From assembly GCA_947469885.1 (NCBI GenBank), contig CANIQT010000012.1, positions 68,951-119,032 of the forward strand: 50,082 bases of DNA, given 5' to 3'. Under the pieces are notes generated by a model. It made no database searches, was not told the origin of the DNA, and saw only the letters and a list, made by a program, of their open reading frames with translations. This DNA comes from Bacteroidota bacterium. GTDB taxonomy: Bacteria; Bacteroidota; Bacteroidia; 2-12-FULL-35-15. The position numbers and the translations under genes were made by a program. Positions within the stretch are counted from its first letter, which is position 1. Each line of letters begins with the position of its first letter. Positions 33,463 to 41,808 of the stretch are shown piece after piece.

Positions 33463-35850
33463 ATGAAAAAAACGTTACTCTCCATTATTGTTCTCTCAGC
33501 CATTTCGTTTTGCGGATTTTCTCAAAACAAATTAATACTTCCTGAGGTTCAATATCAGGATTTAAAAGCCAAAGGACAATTAAAAAAAGATATTCAGTAT
33601 CTTCCAATTGCGGACGTACACCCAACAGGATTTCAGCAAAAATCAGAAAAACCTGAATCATCTTTCAAATCAACTTTGGGTGGAAGTTTGGCCTGCAGCT
33701 GTCTGGCTCCAATAGATGCCACTTTTAGTATAGGTGAATTTACCAATGGAATTCCACCTGATTACAGAAATGACGATGGTTCAACATTGGCTAAGACTAT
33801 ACCTTTCAACTTTTGTCTTTATGGCACTAATTATACTCAATTCTACCTAAACAATAATGGCAATATTACTTTTGGTGGACCTGAATACACATTTTCTGCA
33901 GTAGGTTTTCCTTCGGCAAGTTATATAATGGTTGCACCTTTTTGGGCTGATGTGGATACAAGAAATTTATCTAGCGGTTTGGTTTATTACAAAATCACAC
34001 CAACCTATGTTATCTGCGAATGGCCTGCTGTAGGCTATTATAGTTCGATGGCTGACAAAGTAAATACTTTTCAATTAATCATAACTGATGGTACCGACCC
34101 CATTTTACCAGCTGGTAATAACATTGCCTTCTGTTATGGAGATATGCAATGGACAACAGGAGCAGCCTCTCAGGGTGTAAACGGTTTTGGCGGAATTGCA
34201 GCCACAGTAGGTTGTAACAAAGGAGATAATATTTCTTACCTTCAAATGGGGCGCTTCGACCAACCTGGTCTTGCTTATGATGGCGGTTATGGAAATAATG
34301 ACGGAGTTAGTTGGTTAGATAATCAATCTATGTATTTTAATGTTTGTAATGCCACCAATATTGCTCCTATTTCAAGTGGATTAAATAATTGTGATACTAT
34401 TAAAATATGCGGAAGTGGCGATACGCTCTATTTAAACGGATTATTTCTTGCTCCTGAAATTGGACAGAACACCACTATTTCTGTAAATCTTAATGGAACA
34501 CCTAACGCTACTGTCATCAGCAATACCCCCGGAAACACTGCAGATGCTATAGTTATGATCATTGCAACAGCGGCCAATGCAGGAAACAATCATATAACCT
34601 TTACTGCAACTGACAACGGTATTCCAATTGGTACTACCACTATTGATGTAAATATTTTTGTTGACACAACAGGAATTTCTAATTTTAATCCAATTATAAC
34701 AGGAAATCTAGAATTCTGCGAAGGTGGAAGTTCAGTTCTTAATGTTACTCCAACCAATTACGATAATTATGTTTGGAACAACGGTACATATGGTACCACT
34801 TTAACGGTGGATTCTTCGGGTACATATTATTGTACAGCAAGCCAAAATGGTTGCTATAAATCAGCTTCAGTTGTAATAACAGAAAATCCTAATCCGATAC
34901 CAACTATAACAGGTGCTACTTTTACATGTAACGGAAATCCTACTATCATTTATCTCGATAATTCTTATTTGTATTCAAGTTATACTTGGAACAACGGTAG
35001 TACCAACGATTCGTTGGGAACACCTGGCGGAGGCCCTTATACAATAACTGTTACTGATTCTAATGGTTGTGTAGGCACTTCGCCACCCATCACAGTTACC
35101 AATGTAACTCCTGTGGTTACTGTTCCCATCCCTTCCCCGTTTTGTCCCGGAACTAGTACAGGTTTAACTGCAACTCCAAGTCCGGTATCAGGTGCAAGCT
35201 TTGCCTGGAGTACCGGTGCCACCACACAAACCATACAAGCCACTACAGCTGGTACTTACACGGTTACAGTTAACTATCTTGCAAACGGTTGCACGGCAGA
35301 TACAACGGTCACGGTCACCACTTTCGATTCCCCCAATGCTAATTTCTCGTCCAATCCTAATGGGCAGTCGGGACCAAACATCAATGTTCAGTTTACTGAT
35401 TTGTCAACCGTACCTACGGGAAGCATTGTAAGTTGGATGTGGAATTTTGGCGATTCGGTAGGGGTTTATCATTTCGGACAAAACCCAACTCATGCTTACT
35501 TGGTAAACGGAACGTATATGGTGTCTCTTGTTTCATGTAGCAGCGATGGATGTTGCGACACTACCGAATTCCCTTACACCATTGTGTCGGATATAGAAGT
35601 GCCAAACGTGTTTACACCAAATGTTCCGGGAGCCAGCAATGTGAACCAATATTTGTTTTTCAAAAACTTGGAATATTTCCCTAACACAAAACTAATGGTT
35701 TATAACCGCTGGGGCAACAAAGTGTTTGAAAGCAGTAATTACGATAACAAATGGAATGGAGGAAGTCAGAATGACGGAGTATATTATTATGTATTAGATG
35801 GTCCGTTGTTTAAAGAGCCAAAATATGGTTTTGTCCAGATATTGAGGTAA
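33463..35850 (+). CDS. T9SS type B surface protein with nidogen-like, Ig-like and PKD regions (gliding-type C-terminal domain)
   Basis: A 795-residue exported protein (signal peptide MKKTLLSIIVLSAISFCGFS). Residues ~90-280 look like a nidogen-like domain (YTQFYLNNNGNITFGGPEYT, APFWADVDTR, TFQLIITDGTDP, FCYGDMQWTTG). Then come several Ig/SprB-like beta repeats (CEGGSSVLNVTPTNYDNYVW, SGTYYCTASQNGC, GTYTVTVNYLANGCTADTTV) and a PKD domain (VSWMWNFGDSVG to THAYLVNGTYMVSLV). The last ~90 residues (VPNVFTPNVPG, YNRWGNKVFESSNYDNKWNG, DGVYYYVLDG) are the CHU_C/type B T9SS domain. An adhesin-like surface role is likely. It is followed by a strong terminator. Confidence 0.88.
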   Translation: MKKTLLSIIVLSAISFCGFSQNKLILPEVQYQDLKAKGQLKKDIQYLPIADVHPTGFQQKSEKPESSFKSTLGGSLACSCLAPIDATFSIGEFTNGIPPDYRNDDGSTLAKTIPFNFCLYGTNYTQFYLNNNGNITFGGPEYTFSAVGFPSASYIMVAPFWADVDTRNLSSGLVYYKITPTYVICEWPAVGYYSSMADKVNTFQLIITDGTDPILPAGNNIAFCYGDMQWTTGAASQGVNGFGGIAATVGCNKGDNISYLQMGRFDQPGLAYDGGYGNNDGVSWLDNQSMYFNVCNATNIAPISSGLNNCDTIKICGSGDTLYLNGLFLAPEIGQNTTISVNLNGTPNATVISNTPGNTADAIVMIIATAANAGNNHITFTATDNGIPIGTTTIDVNIFVDTTGISNFNPIITGNLEFCEGGSSVLNVTPTNYDNYVWNNGTYGTTLTVDSSGTYYCTASQNGCYKSASVVITENPNPIPTITGATFTCNGNPTIIYLDNSYLYSSYTWNNGSTNDSLGTPGGGPYTITVTDSNGCVGTSPPITVTNVTPVVTVPIPSPFCPGTSTGLTATPSPVSGASFAWSTGATTQTIQATTAGTYTVTVNYLANGCTADTTVTVTTFDSPNANFSSNPNGQSGPNINVQFTDLSTVPTGSIVSWMWNFGDSVGVYHFGQNPTHAYLVNGTYMVSLVSCSSDGCCDTTEFPYTIVSDIEVPNVFTPNVPGASNVNQYLFFKNLEYFPNTKLMVYNRWGNKVFESSNYDNKWNGGSQNDGVYYYVLDGPLFKEPKYGFVQILR

Positions 35851-35852
35851 CG

Positions 35853-35884
35853 CCTAACCTCACCCCTCTCCAAAGGAGAGGGAG
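35853..35884 (+). repeat. CCTCACCCCTCTCC palindromic intergenic repeat
   Basis: CTAACCTCACCCCTCTCC and GGAGAGGGAG around an AAA loop. It belongs to the same general class as 22151-22202 and lies right after the stop of the surface protein gene. Confidence 0.65.
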
Positions 35885-35905
35885 CAGGACTTGAAATAGT
35901 AACTT

Positions 35906-35941
35906 AAAAACCCCTTGCAAGTAATTGCAGGGGGTTTTTGT
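35906..35941 (+). terminator. Intrinsic terminator after the gliding-type protein gene
   Basis: AAAAACCCCTTGCAA, GTAA loop, TTGCAGGGGG followed by TTTTTG. A long stem and T-tract make this one of the clearest terminators in the window. Confidence 0.85.
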
Positions 35942-36020
35942 TTTTGGAGAAGAAATGACATTATTTTGTTCTTTAAATTTCAAATAAAGGGAAATCAGAA
36001 AACTGTAAAGAGTGACAAAG

Positions 36021-36230
36021 CCAAGATTAGCCGAAACGAATCTTAGGAAAGGGAGAGCAAACCCCGAATTAGCAGAAGCAAATCTTAGGAAAGGGAGAAC
36101 AAACCCATGGAAAGTGACAAGAATCCCAAGATTAGCCGAAGCAAACCTTGGGAAAGGGAGAACAAATCTAAGGAAAGTGAGAACAAACCCAAGATTAGCC
36201 GAAGCAAATCTAAGATTAGCCGTGGCGGGC
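36021..36230 (+). repeat. Intergenic tandem array D, period 21 bp, ten units
   Basis: Ten contiguous 21-bp units of two main types that often alternate: CCAAGATTAGCCGAAGCAAA and CTTAGGAAAGGGAGAACAAA (plus one base each). It ends 48 bp before the recG start codon, so it may lie in the recG promoter or leader region. Confidence 0.88.
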
Positions 36231-36278
36231 AGTAGATTTTATGCTTGGAACGAACTAATTCCTTAATTTCGCCCACCA

Positions 36279-38390
36279 ATGGCAAGCAGTTTTATACATA
36301 CTCCCATAGAATACCTCAAAGGAATATGGACAGCAAGGGCAGCAATGCTGAAGCTGGAACTCCGCATCTTTACTTTTAATGATTTACTGAAATTTTATCC
36401 TTTTAGATATGTGGATAGAACCAAGTTTTATAAAGTTAACGAAGTAAACGATACCCTGGCGTATGTTCAGTTAAGAGGAAAAATTGTGGGCACTCAAATG
36501 TTGGGCGAAAAACGAACACTGAGATTTGTTGCCAAATTTATGGACGATACCGGAAAACTGGAACTAATATGGTTTCAGGGAGCAAAATATTTTTCTGAAA
36601 ACATAAAACCCGATATTAATAAGGAATATGTAGTGTTTGGCAAACCTACCGAATTTAAAGGGAAATACAATATTGCTCATCCCGAAATTGAACCTGTATC
36701 GGACGAAAACACCACCCTTGCATCCGCCTTGCAGGGAGTGTATAACAGCACTGCCAAACTAACTGCAAAAGGTTTGGACTCCAAAGGCATTGCAAAATTA
36801 CTTCGCACCATTATTTTTTCTAACGATTATAAAATAGATGAATGTCTTTCTGCGGAAGTTCTTTCGCGCTATCAGTTGATGGGCAGACAAGAAGCAGTAA
36901 GGCAGATTCATTTTCCGCAAAATACGGAACTGTTAAAGAAAGCAGAATTCAGGCTAAAGTTTGAAGAATTGTTTTTTATTCAATTAAAATTATTGAAACA
37001 AAAAAGCATGAGAGAAACCACTACCAAAGGTTTTGTGTTTTCGAAAGTGGGAGATTATTTTAATAATTTTTATAACAACCATCTTCCGTTTGAACTGACA
37101 GGAGCGCAAAAGCGAGTGACCAAAGAAATTCGAATTGACATGGGCAGTGGCAAACAAATGAACCGCCTTTTGCAGGGCGATGTAGGCAGCGGAAAAACAT
37201 TGGTGGCATTTCTCAATATGCTGATAGCAATGGACAATGGTTTTCAAACCTGTTTGATGGCTCCAACGGAGATATTGGCAAATCAACACTTTCAAACCAT
37301 TTCGGAATTAACCAAAAACCAGAATATTACGGTAGGTTTACTAACCGGCTCCAAAAAAACAAAACACCGGAGAATGCTCCATGAACAATTACAAAATGGC
37401 GAAATGAACATACTCATTGGTACACACGCTTTATTGGAGGATGAAGTAATATTCAAAAATCTTGGATTGGTGGTGATAGATGAGCAACATCGATTTGGTG
37501 TGGCTCAACGGGCAAAAATGTGGGCAAAAAACACGCAACCACCACATGTTTTGATTATGAGTGCCACTCCTATTCCCCGAACACTGGCAATGACGCTGTA
37601 TGGCGATTTGGATGTGAGCACCATTGACGAAATGCCGCCTGGACGGAAATCAATTAAAACTATTCATAGTTTCGATTCTCACCGCGACCGTGTGTTTGGT
37701 TTTATGAAAGAGCAAATTGCCTTGGGCAGACAAATATATATAGTATATCCTTTGATTAACGAATCGGAGAAAATGGATTTTAAAGATTTAATGGATGGGT
37801 ACGAAAGCATTGCAAGGGCTTTCCCCATGCCGCAATATCAAGTAAGCATTGTTCACGGGCAGATGAAAGCAGATGCAAAAGACTACGAAATGCAACGCTT
37901 TGTGAAAGGTGAAACCCATATTATGGTTGCCACCACGGTGATAGAAGTGGGAGTAAACGTGCCCAATGCTTCGGTAATGATTATTGAAAGTGCCGAGCGG
38001 TTTGGTTTATCTCAACTGCATCAATTAAGAGGCAGAGTGGGCAGAGGTGCCGACCAGTCGTATTGCATTTTAATGTCGTCTTACAAATTATCTGCTGATG
38101 GAAGATTGAGAATGGACACAATGGTGCGCACCACTGACGGTTTTGAAATAGCAGAAGTAGATTTAAAACTTCGCGGACCAGGCGATTTGTCGGGTACCAC
38201 CCAAAGCGGAATTTTAGATTTATCTATTGCCGATCTGGCAAAAGATGCTCAAATACTTTATGCTGCAAGAAATATGGCTCAAGAAATTTTATCGGACGAC
38301 CCGAGTTTGATAAAACCTAAAAACACCCCGATAGCCTATCATTTCAATAGTTCGAACCGAAGCCAAACCAATTGGAGTAAGATTTCGTAA
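36279..38390 (+). CDS. recG: ATP-dependent DNA helicase RecG
   Basis: A 703-residue helicase that remodels stalled replication forks and branched DNA. The N-terminal wedge/OB domain is seen in FYPFRYVDRTKFYKVNEV and KLELIWFQGAKYF. The superfamily 2 motor has Q-like LTGAQKRVTKEI, Walker A GDVGSGKT (~300), APTEILANQHF, GTHALLEDEVIF, VVIDEQHRFGV (~398), MSATPIPRTLAMTLYGDLD, and in the second lobe VIEVGVNVPNASVMIIESA, FGLSQLHQLRGRVGRG. The C-terminal wedge-contact segment TTDGFEIAEVDLKLRGPGD is intact. Length is normal. Confidence 0.96.
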   Translation: MASSFIHTPIEYLKGIWTARAAMLKLELRIFTFNDLLKFYPFRYVDRTKFYKVNEVNDTLAYVQLRGKIVGTQMLGEKRTLRFVAKFMDDTGKLELIWFQGAKYFSENIKPDINKEYVVFGKPTEFKGKYNIAHPEIEPVSDENTTLASALQGVYNSTAKLTAKGLDSKGIAKLLRTIIFSNDYKIDECLSAEVLSRYQLMGRQEAVRQIHFPQNTELLKKAEFRLKFEELFFIQLKLLKQKSMRETTTKGFVFSKVGDYFNNFYNNHLPFELTGAQKRVTKEIRIDMGSGKQMNRLLQGDVGSGKTLVAFLNMLIAMDNGFQTCLMAPTEILANQHFQTISELTKNQNITVGLLTGSKKTKHRRMLHEQLQNGEMNILIGTHALLEDEVIFKNLGLVVIDEQHRFGVAQRAKMWAKNTQPPHVLIMSATPIPRTLAMTLYGDLDVSTIDEMPPGRKSIKTIHSFDSHRDRVFGFMKEQIALGRQIYIVYPLINESEKMDFKDLMDGYESIARAFPMPQYQVSIVHGQMKADAKDYEMQRFVKGETHIMVATTVIEVGVNVPNASVMIIESAERFGLSQLHQLRGRVGRGADQSYCILMSSYKLSADGRLRMDTMVRTTDGFEIAEVDLKLRGPGDLSGTTQSGILDLSIADLAKDAQILYAARNMAQEILSDDPSLIKPKNTPIAYHFNSSNRSQTNWSKIS

Positions 38391-38575
38391 CCCAAAATTA
38401 ACCTTTCTTTGTATTTATTTAATTATTTTTTAACACTCGTGCAACCTTTTGTTATTGAATTGCGTCTATATTATTGAGGGGTCTATCTATAAAATAATTT
38501 GTTTGACTTACAATTTAAGTAATTCATCTTAATTTAGAAAACCCAATTTGTGTAACCCAAAATACAATGTAGCCT

Positions 38576-38776
38576 ATGAAGTCTTTATTTTTAGTTGTGT
38601 TTGGAATAATACTTATTTCCACCCATAGTTGCAAAGAACCAACAGTAACTGCCAAACAGATGACTGCAGAAGACCGATTATTTATTGAAATGCTAGATTC
38701 GATGACCACTGTCCATGCCACCGTGTTGAGCGCAATTGATAGTACTCACAACGATTCGTTTGCCGCTTCTCGTTAA
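38576..38776 (+). CDS. Small lipoprotein
   Basis: A 66-residue protein: MKSLFLVVFGIILISTHSCK is a lipoprotein-type signal with Cys19, followed by a short helical mature part (TAEDRLFIEMLDSMTTVHAT). It has no recognisable domain. The lipobox (T-H-S-C) is loose, so anchoring is likely but not certain. It stands between recG and the cold-shock gene on the same strand. Confidence 0.6.
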   Translation: MKSLFLVVFGIILISTHSCKEPTVTAKQMTAEDRLFIEMLDSMTTVHATVLSAIDSTHNDSFAASR

Positions 38777-38847
38777 TTATTTCACCTCAACTTTTTCAAG
38801 TCGTTTGCAAATTAAAAGCACAAAATCGTTACAATCCAAAAAATTAT

Positions 38848-38855
38848 TATATTTG
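38848..38855 (+). promoter_or_regulatory. -7 element TATATTTG of the cold-shock gene
   Basis: TATATTTG fits the consensus and lies 33 nt before ATG 38888. The short leader gives little room for the long cold-shock 5' UTR known in enterobacteria. Confidence 0.55.
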
Positions 38856-38887
38856 CGGCCAGTATTAATTAAATAAATTTCAATAAA

Positions 38888-39079
38888 ATGAAAACAGGTA
38901 CAGTAAAATTTTTTAACAATGCAAAAGGTTTTGGATTTATTACTTCAGATGGTGATGGCCAGGAATTATTTGTTCACGTTTCAGGTTTGGTTGACCAAAT
39001 TCGTGATGGAGACAAAGTAACCTTTGAAGTAGCAGAAGGTAAAAAAGGTTTAAATGCAGTGAATGTGAAAAAAGCTTAA
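38888..39079 (+). CDS. Cold-shock protein (CspA family)
   Basis: A 63-residue single cold-shock domain binding single-stranded RNA/DNA. It has MKTGTVKFFNNAKGFGFITS with the RNP1 motif (KGFGFI), ELFVHVSGL (RNP2), DGDKVTFEVAEGKKGLNAVN. Slightly shorter than E. coli CspA (70). It is followed by a strong bidirectional terminator. Confidence 0.95.
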   Translation: MKTGTVKFFNNAKGFGFITSDGDGQELFVHVSGLVDQIRDGDKVTFEVAEGKKGLNAVNVKKA

Positions 39080-39104
39080 TCGTTTTAAATTACAATCATT
39101 AAAT

Positions 39105-39134
39105 AAAAAATCCCGCTAATAGCGGGATTTTTTA
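39105..39134. terminator. Bidirectional terminator between the cold-shock gene and a convergent gene
   Basis: AAAAAATCCCGCTA and TAGCGGGATTTTTT: a 9-10 bp stem with A- and T-tracts on either side, 26 bp after the cold-shock stop and just before the convergent stop at 39137. Confidence 0.85.
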
Positions 39135-39136
39135 TT

Positions 39137-39862
39137 TTACTTCACTTCTTCTCCTTTTACCCATTTTTCTTTGGTGGCTTTTCCTTTTTCGTCATAAGAA
39201 ATCCATTCTCCATCTTTCTGGTAATCGTATAAACTAGTGTTAAAAAACATCGGTCCTTCTGCCTTAATACTTCCATTTTCGTAATATTCTTTTTTCGAAT
39301 ACATTTTTTTCTTTTGATTCACCATTTCAAAAATCTCTTGTGGTTTCCCATCTTTGGCATACGATTTTCGGAAAATAAGATACTCCATGTCCTTCGAATT
39401 TTCTTCGGCATATTCTATTTGTCCGTTTTGATAATAATCGGTTTCGGACTGAGGATTGTTTTCGAAAAAAAGAATCACTGATTTCAATTTACCATCCGAA
39501 TAAAAAATCTGCATACTGCTTTTTTTGTATCCTGAAACAAAAAACGAACGCTCTACTTGTCCGTTTGGATAAAAGTTTTTGTAAACCGTTAAATGTCCAT
39601 CTTCGTAAAAGCCTTTGTGAATCACTTCGCCACTTTCATAATAATCTTCCTCCCACCCCTGAACGGCATATCCCTTTCTATCGTTTCGTACACTATCACC
39701 ACCAGTCTGAAAATTTAGTTTTTCATATAATCGTATTCCATAATCAGGGTCAATTACTTTTGCGGCATTATATTTTTTAGCTTCTGGTATTTGTCCTTTG
39801 AACTGAGCAAATGAAGATTGAATAGATATAAAAATAAGAAAGAGGGCCAGTGTTTTTTTCAT
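39137..39862 (-). CDS. Exported MORN-variant repeat protein (YwqK-like)
   Basis: A 241-residue protein with signal peptide (MKKTLALFLIFISIQSSFAQ). From about 70 on there are repeated strands YYESGEVIHKGFYEDGHL, FYPNGQVERSF, FYSDGKLKSVILFF, DYYQNGQIEYAEE, EYYENGSIKAEGP: the MORN_2/YwqK-type repeat. Such proteins are often annotated as antitoxin-like, but most secreted Bacteroidota members have no toxin. Function unknown. The gene starts 18 bp after the trxB stop, so it is probably cotranscribed with trxB. Confidence 0.82.
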   Translation of the reverse strand: MKKTLALFLIFISIQSSFAQFKGQIPEAKKYNAAKVIDPDYGIRLYEKLNFQTGGDSVRNDRKGYAVQGWEEDYYESGEVIHKGFYEDGHLTVYKNFYPNGQVERSFFVSGYKKSSMQIFYSDGKLKSVILFFENNPQSETDYYQNGQIEYAEENSKDMEYLIFRKSYAKDGKPQEIFEMVNQKKKMYSKKEYYENGSIKAEGPMFFNTSLYDYQKDGEWISYDEKGKATKEKWVKGEEVK

Positions 39863-39880
39863 CGTTACCTGATTTCGGTG

Positions 39881-40822
39881 TTAGTGAATTCCGTTACTTG
39901 CCAAATACCGTTCGGCATCCAAAGCAGCCATACAACCACTGCCGGCAGCCGTTACCGCCTGACGATAAATTTTATCTTGGGCATCGCCCGAAGCAAACAC
40001 ACCAGCAATATTTGTCTTGCTTGTTCCGGGAGTAGTGATTAAATAGCCTGTTTCGTCCATATCCAGCCAGCCTTTAAAAATATCGGTATTGGGTTGATGA
40101 CCAATTGCCACAAAAAATCCGGTAACAACAATAGTTCTTTCTTCGCCCCTATTATTCAACAATAATGCGCCTTCCACAGTTTTGTCACCCAAAATTTCTT
40201 TGGTAGAAGTATTATAAATCAATTCGATGTTGGCTGTATTTTCTACCCTGTGTTGCATTGCCTTGGATGCTCGCATCTCATCTTTTCTCACAATCATATA
40301 TACTTTCCGGCAAAGTTTGGCAAGATACGTTGCTTCTTCGGCAGCCGTATCACCAGCACCAACAATCGCTACATCTTGTCCTTTGAAAAAGAAACCATCA
40401 CACACCGCACAAGCCGAAACACCAAACCCGTTTAGTTTTTGTTCCGATTCCAAGCCCAACCATTTGGCTGATGCTCCTGTGGCAATGATAACGCTATCGG
40501 CAGAAATAACTGTTTTTTCGTCAATCATCACTTTGTGTTTGGGTCCTGTAAAATCAACTGAAGTAGCCAGTCCCCAGCGAATGTCGGTACCAAAACGTTC
40601 TGCTTGAGCTTTAAAATCTTCCATCATTTCCGGTCCCATCGTACCTTTAGGATAGCCCGGATAATTTTCTACTTCTGTGGTAATGGTTAATTGTCCGCCC
40701 GGCTGCAAACCTTGATACATCAACGGTTTCATATCTGCCCGTGCTGCATAAATAGCTGCTGTATAACCTGCAGGACCACTTCCTATTATTAAACACTTAA
40801 CATGCTCTGTTGCTTCTTCCAT
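39881..40822 (-). CDS. trxB: Thioredoxin-disulfide reductase
   Basis: A 313-residue flavoprotein that passes electrons from NADPH to thioredoxin. FAD-binding GSGPAGYTAAIYAARA at the N-terminus, redox-active CAVCDG (~136-141), NADPH-binding VAIVGAGDTAAEEATYLA, and C-terminal FAD motif GVFASGDAQDKIYRQAVTAA. Length matches low-Mr TrxB. A TACTTTTG -7 element is upstream. Confidence 0.96.
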   Translation of the reverse strand: MEEATEHVKCLIIGSGPAGYTAAIYAARADMKPLMYQGLQPGGQLTITTEVENYPGYPKGTMGPEMMEDFKAQAERFGTDIRWGLATSVDFTGPKHKVMIDEKTVISADSVIIATGASAKWLGLESEQKLNGFGVSACAVCDGFFFKGQDVAIVGAGDTAAEEATYLAKLCRKVYMIVRKDEMRASKAMQHRVENTANIELIYNTSTKEILGDKTVEGALLLNNRGEERTIVVTGFFVAIGHQPNTDIFKGWLDMDETGYLITTPGTSKTNIAGVFASGDAQDKIYRQAVTAAGSGCMAALDAERYLASNGIH

Positions 40823-40853
40823 AAATTTATTATTTCTTTTTTTCTTTGCGAAA

Positions 40854-40861
40854 CAAAAGTA
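40854..40861 (-). promoter_or_regulatory. -7 element TACTTTTG of trxB
   Basis: TACTTTTG on the minus strand fits TAnnTTTG and ends 31 nt before ATG 40822. Confidence 0.5.
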
Positions 40862-40903
40862 CTATTTGAAACCAATTAATTAATTATATTTTATTCACAA
40901 TAA

Positions 40904-41806
40904 TCAGGGAGGAGGTAGAATGGTATCGTACACAGCCCCAAAACCAGCCCACACACCCAATCCTCCTTCACCTTTTATGTTCGACAATATGGTAACTGGT
41001 GACGCAAACGGATTTCCATTATTAGATATTGCTTGGTCGTAAGTATTGTAAAATTCTGCAGCTGCAAAATCAATGGCGCAGAATTTAATATAGATGGTAT
41101 CTGTAATTTTATAATATCCTCTTTCCTCCTTTGGTTCATCCTTCACGTATGTTGCTTCGGTGGCATCGTAACTTCTGTCGTAAGCAAAATCAAAACTTTT
41201 GCCATCAATAAATTTATCATCAAACGTTCCACCGTTTGGCGAAGTAAATCTTCGGTTGAGAATAATTGGTTGCCCGTTAAAAGTGGTATGTTTGGTGGGG
41301 CGTTTGGCAAACCATTTATAGGCATTACCAAATCCGGCAGGCTCAGATAGATGTGCATACGCAAAACCAAGGTCGGTGTGAGGTGGTTGTGCTTTCCACC
41401 AAACAGAATCTAATTTAACAAGCCCAGGAATAGTAGTAGTTGCAGTAAATGTTTTGCCATCGGCTACCACTGTTAATGTATAGGTTTCTCCAGCAGTGCC
41501 AGTAATAATGTTTCCTTTATAAGCAAAAGGAATGGCAGCAAACGTGTCGATGGTTTGGCGAAGTGTATCAACCATACCACCCCACGACACCCATGCTTTT
41601 GCATCAGTAACCAATATGCTCGAAAAATTAACCGCATCTGACAGTGCACTGTTTCGAGTAACCATAATCTCGGCATATTTTCCGTTTTCAATGTTTCCTT
41701 CAATTACAATTTTAGGGTCGCCTTTGGCAACCGTTAAATTTATTTCTTCTGAACAGCTGGAGAATAGTGTTAAGAAGGCGATGGTGGTTATATATATATA
41801 TTTCAT
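40904..41806 (-). CDS. DUF4249 lipoprotein
   Basis: A 300-residue lipoprotein (signal MKYIYITTIAFLTLFSSC, acylated Cys18), with the DUF4249 start DPKIVIEGNIENGKYAEIMV and beta-rich core (GNIITGTAGETYTLTVVADG, KTFTATTTIPGLVKLDSVWW). DUF4249 proteins usually sit next to a TonB-dependent receptor in Bacteroidota, as here, and are presumed to be the surface-exposed partner of that receptor. It starts 2 bp after the receptor gene's stop, so both form one operon. Confidence 0.88.
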   Translation of the reverse strand: MKYIYITTIAFLTLFSSCSEEINLTVAKGDPKIVIEGNIENGKYAEIMVTRNSALSDAVNFSSILVTDAKAWVSWGGMVDTLRQTIDTFAAIPFAYKGNIITGTAGETYTLTVVADGKTFTATTTIPGLVKLDSVWWKAQPPHTDLGFAYAHLSEPAGFGNAYKWFAKRPTKHTTFNGQPIILNRRFTSPNGGTFDDKFIDGKSFDFAYDRSYDATEATYVKDEPKEERGYYKITDTIYIKFCAIDFAAAEFYNTYDQAISNNGNPFASPVTILSNIKGEGGLGVWAGFGAVYDTILPPP

Positions 41807-41808
41807 TT

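Noticed and set aside
38391..38575. Long 5' UTR or riboswitch in the 185-bp gap before the small lipoprotein gene
   Set aside because: AT-rich without stable paired elements or any riboswitch motif that I recognise.
39137..39862. Toxin-antitoxin role for the YwqK-like MORN protein
   Set aside because: The protein has a signal peptide and no toxin gene is adjacent; the antitoxin label comes from a different family context.
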